Of a DNA stretch of 64,000 nucleotides, positions 24,792-37,550 are shown one piece after another. The notes beneath the pieces were generated by a model, which had not been told where the DNA came from, searched no databases, and saw nothing but the letters and a program-made list of their open reading frames with translations. Position 1 is the first letter of the stretch. The number at the start of each line of letters is the position of its first letter. The DNA lies in assembly GCA_013368445.1 (NCBI GenBank), contig JAACJO010000008.1, forward strand, positions 992,001 through 1,056,000, read 5' to 3'. A program made the translations under genes and the position numbers. Origin of the DNA: Leucocoprinus leucothites. Taxonomy: Eukaryota > Basidiomycota > Agaricomycetes > Agaricales > Agaricaceae.

Positions 24792-25089
24792 ACGAGCTGT
24801 CGCACATGTTTTCTCTGATCGGAGCGAAATTAACATCTCTGTGTACACATATTTATTTATTCTCTGGAATGCTTGTATGTACACCAACAGAATATGCGGT
24901 CGGACTAGTGTACCTAATAAATTGTCCATGGTACTTGTACTATACAAATTCTCATGTCGATAATTAAACACCACCACCAAGTCCCAGAAGCCAAACATTA
25001 AACAAGTACCAAACAAGAAATAACCCTTTAGATCACCAAGAAGAAGAAAGGAAAAAAATGCAGGAATTCAGAAAACTCATAGCGATCAG
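24792..25089. other. Convergent 3' ends
   Basis: This is the 3' flanks of the FYRPGD gene (plus) and the arrestin gene (minus). AT-rich, with no gene seen. Confidence 0.5.
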
Positions 25090-27859
25090 CTAACTAGCAT
25101 TCAGAGGAGTGACCAGCATTGCCTGTGAAGGTGGAGCCGAAGCAACTTCATATGCAGGAGGTCTCTCGCCTAGCTCACTCTGTTGTCCCGAGACAAGGCT
25201 CTCGAATAAGGTATTGGCGATGACCAAATCGTCAAGCTGCGAGTGCCTCAGCGAAACCATTGACCCTGGGTTCACTGGTTGATCATCCGCCGCAGAAACG
25301 TTTGAGTCCGTCGAGTCGCGCGAAACTGTACGCTCCAATGTTGGGCGATACATAGCCGTCGCGTGATGCATATCGACCCGTGCATGATGAAGGTCTTGAG
25401 GTGTGTAGCAAGGACAGCTTCGGACAACGTGTTCGACTTGATGTAATGACTCGGAGTAACGAGGAAGAGAGGCCCATTCTGGATTACATCGACACTGAAG
25501 TGATGTATCATGAGTATTCAACCTTCATAACAAAGGACTAGGTGGTCTTACAGAGAGAATATGCACCGGAGTCTGCACAACAATATCAAACATTTTCCTC
25601 TTGCCATTTTGATCCATGAACTTGTCATCCCCTCTTTCCATCCTCATCACAATCTTCAGTATATGACTGACAACCATATTCGCCCGCTTGTTCTTGTTCG
25701 TGGGTTTGATCACCGAACACGACTTTGGAAGTTTCAAATCCAGGTGGAAAGTCCAAGGTCCAGGTCCCATAAAACTTGATGCCATCTCTGAGGCTTCGAT
25801 ATCATTCTGTAATTGCGACGAGAGAGCGGTAAACAGTGGAGATTTGCGGAATGCCTCGGGATCGTCGGAATCCAGAGGAAGTATCGGCGGAGCATTTTTT
25901 CCATCGTTGCGTATGAAGAGGAGCTCGAATCGGTTGACGGGGTCTGATCGAGCAACCTTGTGCATGCTGGTATAATAATCAGTGCGTTCTGAAATGAGCT
26001 CTTGAGTTAAGTGTAGGTGAGCTATGGTTGGAACGAGCTTACCTTCGAGGTACACTGCTACCCGATAGACTTTCGCCTTCGCCAAAGGAAGCATAGTGAA
26101 AGTCACAGGTAGCGTTCCACCAATATGGAAGCTGCGGCCAGACACAGCGATGAGGTATTGCAACTGATGATCCCAGTGCCGTTCGATAACGATATTTTCG
26201 CTCTCTTCAACATCATCTTCTGTAGGGCATGAGACCAGGATCACGGGTCGCTCAGCGGTATACTTTGGCCTGAAGGGCCCTGGACGGTGGACGTGGGCAC
26301 GTAGACGCCATGTCACAGCGCCATAATTGCAAATCATCGTTGGCGGATAATCTGTTGGGATTTGGAAAGATATCGGATAGGTGTAAACACCTGGACTTTC
26401 GCGTCAGCCAGAAACGTTATCTTAGCTGTAGTAACAAAACCGACCTTTCTTGAATTCCTTCCAGTCTCGACCAGCATCCTTGTGTGCTTTGTGCTCATCG
26501 AAGTGCAACATATTCCCGAACTTGTCCAGTAAATGGTGCTCCTTTGAGCCCCTTGTTTTCGTGGTTGATCCTTCAGCTCCAGAACCTTGTGACGCCAGCG
26601 GGCCCGCAGCTTCTACGTTTGGCTTCTTATCCATTGTCCGTCCCCTTGCAACACTTCCACGGCTGTCCCTCGAACGCTCTCTCGAGCGTGCAAGCATCGG
26701 AGATGTTGAACGAACGACATCCATCAAAGCATACGAGACATTCGCAAACGAGAATCGGTTACGTCTTCCTCGATCATGATCGGAAGGTGGAGGGGAGATG
26801 TTTGCCGAGGTGTATGAGAGCCTTGGTATACATTTCGCGAAGAGCCGACCTGCCCAGATATTGACATAGAGTCCTCTGGCACGTCATCTTCTGGAACGCC
26901 GTCCATGCTGGGTTGTCGTGAAATAGAGAAGTCACGCTGAGAGGGACTGTAGTTATCAGTCGAGGAAGAAGTGGCTCGAGTGGGCGAGGCTACGAATGGG
27001 AGGTGGATGAGGTACTGATGATTGAGCACCCAAAGGATATGTAGTTAAATGCCGCTCACTGAGTGTGTGGCGCTCTCTATTCAGGGCAGCGCGAAATTCC
27101 TCCAGGCTGTGCGCAGGACTTGGATCCTGACTAAGTGAGTGCGATGAAGAGAGGGCAGACGGAGTATCACCAGATGAAGAGGTTGCGGGAGATAAGGGGT
27201 AGGGCTGGGCGGAATAAGGCGGAACATGGGGCAGGTGGTCCTCATGATGAGAGATATGGTGGGGATGGTAGTGAGAGGCGTCGACACTCAAGTGGCGAAG
27301 CTGACGGGAACGTTCCAAGGGAAGCTCTTCATTTGAAGAACGATTGCTAGTGATACCACCCTGGTGTGTAGAGGTTCTGGACCGCAGAACAGGACTATGG
27401 TGTTGTTCCTCCCAGTCGTCTTGATGTAGGCCATAGTCTCGAGCAACGATGCCAGGACCAACCGAAATGGCTCTACGAGAATGTGCTTTTGAAGCCTCGA
27501 AAAATGTGGTGGATGCACGGAAAAATCGGTGCTCTTCCGCTACCTCCACCCTACGAGCCCCAATACCTTTAGAACGACATCAGAACTACGAAAAGTCAGA
27601 CATTTTCATGAAATAGAAGCTAACCTTCAGGCCACGACGTTTCCGTCTTCCCAATCAACTCTATTTCTATCCCAGAAATCTTGGTCGGCTTCGCCAAATT
27701 CAGGATCAGCAAACCTCGCAAGACAGAAGATCTGTCCTCCGCATGAACGTTGCTGTGTATTGATCCATCTGAACGAAGGAAGACAGCAGATTCGGTTAGT
27801 CGAATCGTAAGCGAGTTCTTGCTTTTCAGAGTCAATCCTTCGTCCAAAGGCTGGGGCAT
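25090..27859 (-). CDS. Arrestin-related trafficking adaptor (ART-type)
   Basis: Adaptor that links plasma-membrane permeases to the Rsp5-type ubiquitin ligase for endocytosis. The start at 27859 gives MPQPLDEGLTLK. The arrestin N-domain follows (NSLTIRLTESAVFLRSDGS; LRGLLILNLAKPTKISGIEI). A long disordered insertion, rich in Ser, His and Pro (about 27550-26450), separates it from DWKEFKKG|VYTYPISFQIP. The arrestin C-domain lies at 26337-25525 (YGAVTWRLRAHVHRPGPF; SFHIGGTLPVTFTMLPL; FDIVVQTPVHILS). The last exon, CRCNPEWASLPRYSE, holds an LPxY. RPPAYEV near the end gives a clear PPxY WW-domain ligand. The stop is at 25090. It may act on the transporters of this class in the cell, but the neighbouring MFS genes give no evidence of a specific partner. 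Some joins inside the insertion are approximate. Confidence 0.88.
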
Positions 27860-29838
27860 GGGTCTTGCGCGAGTTATCGTTCGGATGAGGGAAGATCCGC
27901 TGGTATAGACAAGTTATATAGTCGGGGTGATGGTCGTCAATAAGGGTCAATAAGTAATCTGAAGAAATGTCAACGCAAAGTTTTGTTAAGAATGGAGGGA
28001 GGCTGGGCAGAGAGCCGAGAGGTGAGAGTCCCTCTAATGTCGGTTGTGGTATCTATTTCAGGACTAGCTTCTCACGGAACTGGTCCGATCCTCAGGACAT
28101 ACTCTCTTTCTAACTCATCCCATGATCTCCCTGTCTCCTGTTTAGTTACAAAGCGGATAATCAAGCATGTTCATCGCACTCTCCGCATGAAGCTTGATCC
28201 AGCAAGTCAATTATTTTCGGCCCTCCTTCAATTCACCGGCGTAGTCACAGTGTAGTTACCGACCAGTTCGTCATTCTGTTCCGAGACTAGGCGCTGAAAA
28301 CTGGTGCCTTGTGGCTGCGTTAGGGTTTAAAACTATTCTCCATGGTTTCTAATTCCCTCACCTCTGCTTCCAAAAGGATAAATTTACCAACAGTAATGAA
28401 TACGGCCTGCATCGGCTATTTACCTTAATTCTGTTTTTTCAGCGATTTCCCCTTGATCCATTGCGCTTAGAGGTTTGATCAATCACTCCACTTCACGTCT
28501 AGGACTGTTGTCCGTATCATTCGTCAGGATAAGTATCACGGGTCAGTCGTAGATCCTTATCTCATGGACATCGGAAGTACACCCAACTTTCCCCGATATT
28601 CATTTGCTCTTCTACTAGCTAAGTTCACTTTCAGGATGAGATCATAAGGTCTATCTACTACAGCTATTCAGCTGTCAGACTTGTGATCTTGTAAAACCCG
28701 ATTGCCAACCCTATGTTAGTGTGCAACTCTTGTCATTTGCAGTGTTTTAGTCTCATCAATATACAACATGGTTACATCTGTCAGCTGTGCCTGGACAGGT
28801 CAGTTTATACGTAGCATAACGGGACCCAACAACCCCACATTTATACTAGTCAGAGAGAAAGAGCAGACAAGCATACACGATCGGAGGCTTGACAGTGTGG
28901 TTGTGGATTTCTTGCCCAATTTATGTTTTAAATGCGATCACCGGAAACAAAAGCGGAACACGGGCCCACCACAGAGGCAAGGCTATTTTAGTCAAATTCC
29001 GAATTACCTTATCCAGGAACAAAAAGTGTTTAAATGTCGGCATGACCCCCAAACTACGAAGCTTGGACGTTTGGCGTTGAAACATATATCCCTTTCACTC
29101 AGGGTTGCCTACCAGAAATCACATTCCTAGACCGAATGCGCCAGTTCCCAAAATTCTCTGGACAATCAACTGATCAACGACGACAAAGGGCGCTCACCAA
29201 ATATAAAAAGCACGAGCGCTGTATAGAATTCCCAGGAAAGCTGTAAAAAGAGAAACTTGATATCTTCGGTCAGCCTTCGGCAGGGTACATAACGATTGAG
29301 TTGAGTCAGCTGTTGATATATACGTGATCCTTCCTATCGCCTCATGGCTGCAACGCACGATATGAGATCATAAGACAAACGGCCGCCTCTCGGCTGTGTG
29401 GTACTGTTCAAGTACTATGTTGTAGTCAGAGTTTCGCGGCCGTTGGAATCAGATGCCGAAGGCATAGCTCTTGGAGCTATTCATCCCCGGCGACCATTCC
29501 AGTTAAGTGCTACCTTTTCGCTCCAAGATTCGGTCAAACTTGCCTCTTATATCTTATGAACGTGCTAGTAGTTGCCTCTTTTTGACATCTGGTTCGTTCC
29601 GAGGAATACATTCCCATCCCTCAGCGAAGAGTATATTGCTCGTTTGCATCCCCTTCATCCCTCCCCTATTGTTCCACTTCCGGATCTCATCTCCCCAAGT
29701 CCTACATAAGAGCTCATTGTTGTCTTAGGGTACTATCACCTTCTCTAGTCATCGCCCGTTCATATCTCAATCTAACCTTCGCGTCAATTTATCCCAGATT
29801 GCGCATATCTTGTCCACCGTCCACAATCGCGATCGTCA
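27860..29838. other. Intergenic region, no gene recognised
   Basis: About 2 kb. Frames at 27983-28255 and 28768-29130 lack start context, family motifs or convincing splice extensions. It should carry the arrestin promoter on the left and the promoter of the small gene at 29839 on the right. Confidence 0.4.
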
Positions 29839-30155
29839 TGAGTACCTCGAGTAAAGCCAACGGCAAGGCCAAAGCTGGTCCATCCGACAAATACCTGTTC
29901 CCCACCTCTAGCCCGTACGGATTCGGTCTTCCGACTGCCAAGTCGTGCCAGGAGTCCCTCCCGGTGTCGGCTAGGGAATGGTCTGAGTGGTCGCATCTGG
30001 AGAATGTCACTGGTGCGAGAACAAGACTCATCGCGGATGAATGGGAAGGCGCAAGCTCAAAATGGACTGTTCGGTATGTGAACTGACTCATTGCGCGCTT
30101 AGTATCTAGACCTCGACGCTGACGATGACCATGTCCTAGGACGTCGTGCGAATGA
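29839..30155 (+). CDS. Small hypothetical protein (about 85 residues)
   Basis: I do not recognise a domain. The start at 29839 gives MSTSSKANGKAKAGPSDKY. The frame contains LFPTSSPYGFGLPTAK, ENVTGARTRLIADEWEGA and SSKWTVR. I splice at CG|GTATGT...CCTAG|G to end WTVRTSCE, with the stop at 30153-30155. Reading through instead ends a few codons later as RYVN, so the protein is almost the same either way. Codon use looks coding, and there are no signal peptide or membrane segments. It is probably soluble. Confidence 0.5.
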
Positions 30156-30829
30156 AAGAGGGATGAGAAGACACGGATTCCACTGTATTTATGCTCTTCA
30201 AATCTTGTGAGTCTTCCTGCGGCGTTGATGGCCATCACGAGCCCGACAGCTGATTATCGTCGGTGGCACACATTCTATCCAGAGCTTCCTTTTTTTCTTC
30301 AGCCAGTTTATGCGACAAGACAACATGATATCCTTTCGTTGCTTTGCATCTCTCCAAGCACATATATCCATAGTGACTTCTTCCTTCGTATATACCATGT
30401 ATCTGTACCAATATACCATGCTTATAACATCACCTCCTACCCCCACAGGACCATGCGAGGTATACTTTTTAGACACATCGAGAGCTGCGGCTTGAGGAAT
30501 GAAGACATGACGCACAGGAGCTATGTACATGAGTCATCTTCAGGATGGAAGACAGCATGCACGGCAACTGGCATGAGGAATGGACCCGTGAACGGCATTG
30601 ATGAAAGCTTGAGCTTCGAACCGAAGAGCATCCAATTAGGAATATTGCTCGTGGGAAATACTGTAGTGATATCAGTGAGACCGCCTCAGTCACCGATCAC
30701 GAGTTGCTATTTGTATCCACCCCAATCATAGAAGGAAACGACGATGACTTTTTCAAAGAGGGTTTTAACTCGAGATGACCAGCTTTCCTTCTTGTCCTCG
30801 TTCCTCCACGTCCTACCGATTTCTTTGCA
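30156..30829. other. Short intergenic region
   Basis: Frames on both strands (30198-30731) overlap each other and show no motif. Interpreted as 3' UTR plus the promoter of the cupredoxin gene. Confidence 0.4.
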
Positions 30830-31665
30830 ATGTACACCCTCCCCTCCACTCTCTTGGTCGTATGTTCAATATTTTTCGGCTTTGTATCTAATGATCTCAT
30901 GAGCTGCTACTTGTTTCGTATAGCTCTTCGCGTTCTGGACTCTAGTGTCTGCCAAGATAGTGGTAGTTACCGTCGGCCATAACACTACAGACAATCTCGC
31001 GGGTGTTTTTGACCCCCCAACCGTCACCGCCGAACAAGGTGATGTCGTGTACTTCAATTGTATGCTCGGCTCCTCCTCCTTCCACAATGGACACCAGTTT
31101 TCTGAAGGTCGTTTCGCATAGTTACCCAAGGCAACCATACAGTCACCCAGTCGCTATTTGCGGCGCCGTGTATCCCTGCTCACGATTTCAACGAAACTAT
31201 CAATGGCTTCAACTCCGGCCTCCGCGACGCAGGCAACTACAGCGCCATAACCAACCTTCAAATTCCCATTGAAGACTCAACTACCACAATTTGGTACTTT
31301 GATTGGAACACGTGTAATGTAGGTGGTGTTGGTGCTATCAACGTCAATGAGTCGAGTTACGAGACTTACGACGGCTTCGTGGTGAGCCTTTCTTTCATTT
31401 CTTCTGGCCTGTAAAAAACGTGGGCACAAAGTTTGGCTCCGATCTGATGATGGTTGCGCTTTAATTATAGCGTAATGCTTTACGATTAAATGGAACCGAA
31501 TCCGAGGACGAACCCACATCGAGCTCTGGTCATGGATCAGGAACTGCGACAGGTTCTTCTACTGCTGCCAGTTCGACCCACTCAAGTAGTGCTACTCAGG
31601 CTGTTGTGATGGGGGCTGCGGGAGTTGTTCCTCTTCTCTTAGGTGCTTTTGTTCTGATGGTCTAG
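30830..31665 (+). CDS. Secreted serine-rich cupredoxin, probably GPI-anchored
   Basis: Extracellular blue-copper-like domain protein of the fungal serine-rich type; the role in cell wall or copper redox chemistry is unknown. Exon 1 (MYTLPSTLLV) splices to LFAFWTLVSA to complete a signal peptide, followed by KIVVVTVGHNTTDNLAG and a plastocyanin-like core (TVTAEQGDVVYFNF|TQGNHTVTQ, then SLFAAPCIPAHDFN). His in GNHTVTQ and Cys in PCIP are candidate copper ligands. The domain ends TIWYFDWNTCNVGGVGAI and NESSYETYDGF. A final intron leads to RNALRLNGTESEDE, a Ser/Thr-rich stalk and the hydrophobic tail VVMGAAGVVPLLLGAFVLMV, typical of a GPI signal. Four exons, all in phase. Confidence 0.9.
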
Positions 31666-32773
31666 ACGAGGGTTGGAGTATGAGCGCCTCAGAAGGCTGT
31701 TTCCGAGGATTCGAAGACGAGCGTGGAGGCTGAGCTATTCTCGCGCGTTCCCTATTGTGAACTTCTCATTTATTGTCTGCTAACGTTTTTGATAGTGGAA
31801 GTACGAGCCATAGAGTATCTTCCTTGTTCCAGTTGTACTGCTTTCTATTTGTCTCCATATAGATGCTATGCTGTACCCATGAACTCTATTTAACATGCGG
31901 CGAGTCCTAAACAAATCTGAGCCATCATGAAGTCCTCAAGTCCCAACGGGTATTAAGGCTCGACTGTCCCATTTTTTGCAAATAGCGCGAGGGACATATT
32001 CATATAACGCAACCACCAGCCGGTGTTTGAAGGCACATAGAAATCAAGCATCCAGTCGCACCTTGATATATGAACAAGGTCCATCCGACAGGTTGGATAC
32101 ATGAGCCTACAGGAGTAGCACTACCATACTTTCAATAACAGAGGTAAGATTAAACCCAGATCATCAGAATGAATACTGATGTTAATGAATCAATGAATGG
32201 TTAATCCACGGGAGAAAACTGCCACATTCTTCAAGGGCATTGCTGAAGCGTTTTCCTACTTATCTCTATGCGTGAAGGAACAGATAGGTTAGAGTTCTCG
32301 GCCAAGAACAACCGAAAATATTTAGAAAGGTATGAAGTAGTTGTTCCTAGCGCAGAATAGTCAAATCCTCCAGCAGTCAGGTTCACTGATAGCATTGAAG
32401 GTCTGAGCGCTACCAGCTATGGATGCAGTAGGAATGGTGGTGAACATGGTGTAAATATCGTCTAGACATCTATCCCGCCAACCATTGTTGAGAAGAGGTG
32501 TAGCGCGAGTCGTAGTCTGATACGCTAGTCGGTGCATAGGTGATGGCGACCCGGAAACCATGTTGCTGCTCGGCCTTCCGGACGTTTCTGAGGGAGAGGA
32601 TGAATGGGGACATGCGATGGGCGGTTGCTCGGCGACAGAGTTAAAGTTGATGCAGATTCCCTATTAATTATAAAATGCAATAACGAGAGCAAGGTGAGAT
32701 GTGCCTGGCAATAAATTAGTCTAAGGTCGTATGGGTAACTGAAGGAGGGTTATAAGTGAGGCATCAGTTTTCG
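31666..32773. other. Intergenic region between convergent genes
   Basis: 3' flanks of the cupredoxin (plus) and Tim22 (minus) genes. A minus frame at 32361-32561 has no support. Confidence 0.4.
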
Positions 32774-33634
32774 TTAATCCTCGCTACGAATATCGGGGTT
32801 AGTTTGATTCGGGAAAAAGGTAGGAGAGGTAAAGGCGTACTCTGCAGGCTCTCTTCGGAGGAATGCCAGATCAATGATGGCAGAAAAAGCCGCGAACGCG
32901 AGTCCACCACCGAACGCGGCCTTAGGCCCGGAAGTTCTTGCAAGTACACCGCCAGCGAGGAAACCTGACGATACCGAGTTCCAAATATCGTTCTTAGCGC
33001 GATACTGAGTGTAAAAGAGGGTTAGGTCAGCTGCATTCAGTATAAAAGATTTCATACAACATACTCCTTCAATGACGCACTCAATTCCAGCGAACAGTGC
33101 TCCAACCTTTCCAAAGCCCCTTCCACTCGTGTACATGCCTCTTCCCATTTCCCTGAATATCTGGCTCGCTTTTTGTGTTGTGTTCATTCCAGCTTGTGAT
33201 CGTTGCCGGAGTAAAGGGTCTTCATATGCGAACGAAGCAGACATAAGTGAAAAGAAAGCACCAATGCCAAAACCTATACACCAAAATACCAGCCGCTATG
33301 AGCTCGGGCATCACATACAGCATGAAAGCGACTCACCCATGGTCCCAGCCATCACAGTTTTTACTGCACAAGACTCCATACCCATAGCCATCATATCCTG
33401 AAATTTCTGCTGTTGCGCAAGTGCACCACGGTCCTCTTCTGTGAAGCCTGGTGGTAGAGGCTCCTTTCCTGGTGCCCATATTGGAATTTGACAAGGATAC
33501 TTTTTGAAGGGGTCCATGATCTGGAAAGTAGAATGTGCACCGTTTCGCCAACTCGCGTAGACGGAACGGTGGAGACTGAGTTGGAAATTTTGATCCTGAC
33601 ATGTGTCCCGCCCCGGTCCGGTGTTTGCGCTCAT
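32774..33634 (-). CDS. TIM22: Mitochondrial import inner membrane translocase subunit Tim22
   Basis: Channel subunit of the TIM22 carrier translocase in the mitochondrial inner membrane. The N-terminal region has [19 protein letters not shown] and [20 protein letters not shown]. The intron after ATGG leads to [20 protein letters not shown], then [20 protein letters not shown] and GIECVIEG. The last exon begins [10 protein letters not shown] and continues [20 protein letters not shown] with [16 protein letters not shown]. The four hydrophobic segments and the Gly-rich zone of the Tim17/22/23 family are all there. The start is uncertain: 33634 ([10 protein letters not shown]) or 33517 (MDPFKKYPC), with a possible small intron between. 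The C-terminal tail after [10 protein letters not shown] is longer than in yeast. Confidence 0.92.
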
Positions 33635-36600
33635 TTGGCTTCGGCTTGAACTACACAGGCCTAGTCGAGCTACGTCCCGTTCGATTTTACCCCGAAGTCT
33701 TCAGGAAGCTTGGATCTCCGACAATAGATCAAAATCGATAATTCTCCACAGAGGTCTTTCAGCCGATTGGATTTTAAACAAAACGGTGATTTTCATTTAA
33801 CCTACTGACTACCGCATTCAGCTTACTATCTCCGCTCACAGGACACCTGGTCCCTTCAAAAAACTTCGCGAGGAGGAAATATACCATATCCTAGATTTTT
33901 GCTTCGCTCTTCAGAACCGATATCAGTTTCATCTGGTCAACAAACAGCTCTCAAGGCTCGCTCCACCCTTCACGCTCTATACTCTCCGGAAGGCCTGTAG
34001 CGATTAGTTGACTCTCCAAACGATCCGTTATTTAAAGAAGGTCTATCAAAGCACGCGCTCTGCCTCGAGATCTGCTTCTCCCCATACGATTTCCCCTTGA
34101 ATTCGGGGGAGCTGCCCAGGGTGTTGACTGTGGCAGTGTGGCTCGTTTCCGGCTTGATACCAAACTATCAGGATATGGTGTCTTTCATCGCGCGATAACT
34201 CACAACTCAATTTTTGTGGAGCAAAAAGCTACAGAGTCATCAAATCTGACTCCAACTTTTCTCCCAAGTTCAACTCTAGGATCTTCGAGTGGATGGCAAG
34301 CGATGACAAAACACTTCGGTCAATGGGGTACACAATCATATTTGACAACTATTTTCGTCCTGGAAGAATATTGCGCTCGTGTTTCTGGATGGAATCTGTC
34401 TCCTTGAAGACCACAAGAATCAATGGCGCGTATGACTGCCAACGAAACTGTGGTCATCCATGGACCTTTTTCAACTCTCAGCTTCCTTTACAAAATCCCA
34501 AGGATTCGGGCTTCTCCTTCCCGTCAACTTTTCATGCTCGAGCCATGCGAGAATGTGCGTGAGGTGCCACAGCGCTTCGCCTATGATGTTCTTGCAGTAT
34601 CACTTCTAGAAAGCACTCTTGTCACGATAGTCGAATGGGCGTATGCGGAACGTAATTTATCGATTGGAGGAATGACGCGGTACCGCTCAGCTCATGCGGC
34701 AAGTTCCCGTCAAAACCTTTGGGCTCCCTAGCTGCTATCAAGAATAAGCAATATTTGTCCTACCCTGTTGTCACCGCGTATCACTTGCGAGTTTCTTGCC
34801 TTTCTGTTCATCGTTCTTTTCTGTTTGGAACGTCATATCTTTGCGTGCTCAAAATTCAGCTCAATCGAGATAGAGACTAGTAAAGTCAACCACCTCGGGT
34901 TGGCGAGCTCATATTTCCGAACCTCGCCGAATTATCCAATCTTTTCAAGATGTCAGATACCGCCACCGAGGCGTCTCTTGGACTGTGCTTGCCCAAATAC
35001 CTAGCCTCTGTCCCTCTCGGGGGTATCATGTATCCGATGTCCCTCCAAGTTGCTCGTGCGCTTGTTATGATTCTCTGCCCAACATGAAAACGATCTTCTA
35101 TTCTTAGTCGTTCTTTCATTATTCTACAAGTTCTATGGAACATGTTCTACATCCGGTTGGCTTTGTACCCCTCCCCATTTGTCTACCTCCGGTATCTGTG
35201 CCCTTTCTACACAACTCAAGGCTTCATCACACCATAGCTTACCGGGTTGTAATCAAAACAGGCCAGAGTGAAGTTGTTCGGGGCACCAAACCAAATTGTC
35301 TACTATTACTATGAGCAAAGACGCCTTGAAATTGACGATAAACGCCGCATTTTTTATTACAACACCAACTAGTATGGAGAAATGTAGCCCGTCACTCCAC
35401 TCCTCGATACATCATTCTGGGTGCTAGGGTTTGACTCTGCATATATTTTGGGCACCATAGCCACCGATTCATCGCCTGTGACTACTAAAGGCTTTCATGA
35501 AAACGCGGGGGATATCTCAAAGGTCGCGACGACCAGGTTCCGAAAGCGTCTCTTTCAACAGGTACGGGATGACAGGCGTTTGTCAGGAGTTCCAGGGGGT
35601 TACTACCTGAACTTGCCAAGGAGGATGCCTGGAAAAACAGTTGAAGGACTATCCATTGATTCCTCAATGCCAGTGGGAGTAGGAGAAAGTAAATTCCGAA
35701 CGGCGTTTGTCTTAAGGTTTTGAGCTGCGAGGCCAAGTCGAAGTGACAGAAACGTTCGCCCGCGGTGGCGCTCAGCACGCTGATGCGTCTATGCACACGA
35801 CTGCGTTCCAATACAAGTCGACATTTCCTTTGGCTGTATTTCTCCGGAAACGAGATGCTCCACCTTTGGGGGAATAATTATAGTGTTGTGTGTACTACTA
35901 TGGAAACCGATAGAATCCGCTCTCTGGGTTTAGCGCAATCATTCAATGTCAACTTTCGTCTATCTGAAGGTGTGCCGGTACAACAGTACTTTGTTGAATG
36001 CTCAGCCTGCGGCTGTAGGGATCGCACCTGCGAAGCATTGGTTGCTCGACGGTGGGAGCCATCATCCTGGAGCCTGTTCTTTTGCTCAACTAGGTGAGCC
36101 TGTGAGAAAGGGGTAATAGTAAAACTAGATCACTAGGGAGTGATGGTATGGATACCACTGAAAACATTTCCTTGTTATACTTATGAAACTCCTGCAAATG
36201 TTCTTGTATAACGGCACCGCATCATGATAAACCATTAGCCTGGGAGCGCTCATTTAATAATACTCCAATGGTTTCTGTCATCTGAAGGGATAGGCGGGGG
36301 CTTGGGGAAAGGTATGTAATCCGAGCAGGACGTAGTATAACGGAACTTAGTTATAGCAAGTTATCATATGTACACACAACAGAGGCCATGAGGATTATAA
36401 GTTTTGTTTCAAGAGAAAAGCTTATCCGCTCTGGGGCTAACTACTGGTTGGAAGGTGCTTGTGAGATAAGCCGCTGGATGATTCTGATTGAAACGAATGT
36501 AGCATCAGAATGCTAAAGATTCTAAAAATAGCATATCTTTTCGGCCAATTACAGCATGTTCCCCAGATGTTTCCTACGTCGGTCAAGCGGCACAGAGGCC

Positions 36601-36799
36601 CTTTCAGGTCACCCCACTCCCAGTCTATTTTCGGGTCGGGGAAAGGTTACTAGACGGCCATTGACCAATCACTGATGTCAGCCAATACAGAACTGGATGG
36701 TAGATTCGTACATAATGTGGGAAGCATTACAACTGGTTGGCCCATACCCAAGCAGATTCCCTATCTGCTAGTAACCATACCATCTTGCTTGAACGAACA
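33635..36799. other. Region with an F-box-like remnant and no intact gene
   Basis: Plus-strand sequence at about 33850-34010 resembles an F-box start (see separate entry). Further short frames to 36100 are interrupted by stops and do not join into a gene that I can support. From 36100 to 36799 nothing is seen except the likely promoter of the next gene. Confidence 0.4.
33843..34007 (+). pseudogene. F-box-like fragment
   Basis: The frame reads KKLREEEIYHILDFCFALQN and then YQFHLVNKQLSRLAPPFTLY before a stop. This spacing of Leu, Glu-Glu-Ile, Val-x-Lys and Leu-Ala resembles the F-box pattern LPxELLxxILxxC...LVxKxWxxLA. There is no start codon nearby, and the downstream frames are closed, so a decayed gene is more likely than a functional one. 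Confidence 0.3.
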
Positions 36800-37550
36800 A
36801 TGACGCTCTCAGCTCCCGTCACAGCAGAGGTCGACCTCAAAGCCCACCCTACTGCACTGCAGCTCATTGAGCATTGTATCCCCTTCTTGACAGAACTCTC
36901 TGACCGGTATGTTTGGCCTAATCTCTGCAGAGTACATTCTTCTGACCGCTGTCTCTTCGGTGTCAAGGACTCCTGGGCCCGACCTTGAAGTCTTTCTTAA
37001 CACCCACTATGCACCAAATACGCCCTTCTACGCCAGACTCCGCGAGCTGGTCCTTATAGGCCTCAAGGAAAAATGGCTTGCATCGGTCGCACTTGACGGC
37101 GATCGTTATCGACGCAGCAGACTTTGCGGACCTTGTGAAGCAACGCGATACTTCAGTATCACCGCTGTGTGGATGGACAGCGGTTATCGTCCCCCAACGT
37201 CGACGAGCGCCGAAGAAGGAAAGCTCGATGATGTCTACGAGAAGGATGAGTTCAGCGGCCAATTCCATATTCATCCTTATGGGGAGATCAACACCGTAAT
37301 TACATTCGACGATACAGCCGAGATGAGAGGCATCGACGGCTGGCAAGGTGCCGGTTGGACAAGCCCTGGACCGGGGACGAGGCATTACCCGACGGTCAGA
37401 GGGGGACGAGTCCTCGCACTGTTCTTTTTACCCGCAGGAAGGATTGCATATCCTGCGAAGCCCCCTGTGCGGGGTCCGGGAGGGTTGGTCGACGCATCTT
37501 CAGATTTGGAGAGCTTGACTGCTCCTTTGCAGAAGGACGGTTTGAATTAG
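36800..37550 (+). CDS. DUF4863 / 4-hydroxylaminobenzoate lyase-like protein
   Basis: Cupin-like family that includes bacterial PnbB, which converts 4-hydroxylaminobenzoate to protocatechuate. The natural role in fungi is not established. The start at 36800 gives MTLSAPVTAEVDLK. A 61-bp intron (36907-36967) joins CG|G, giving LTELSDR|TPGPDLEVFLN. Exon 2 then runs unbroken to 37550. It contains RELVLIGLKEKWLAS, DGDRYRRSR, FSITAVWMDS, then FSGQFHIHPYGEINTVI and GWTSPGPGTRHYPTVRGG, ending in ALFFLPAGRIAYP. The HIHPYGE and RHYPTV histidines fit metal-binding positions of the fold. 229 residues, no signal peptide, so probably cytosolic. The family assignment is from memory of its motifs; the substrate is not implied. 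Confidence 0.8.

Noticed and set aside
28768..29130. 120-codon plus frame
   Set aside because: No recognisable motif, poor start context and surrounding non-coding composition.
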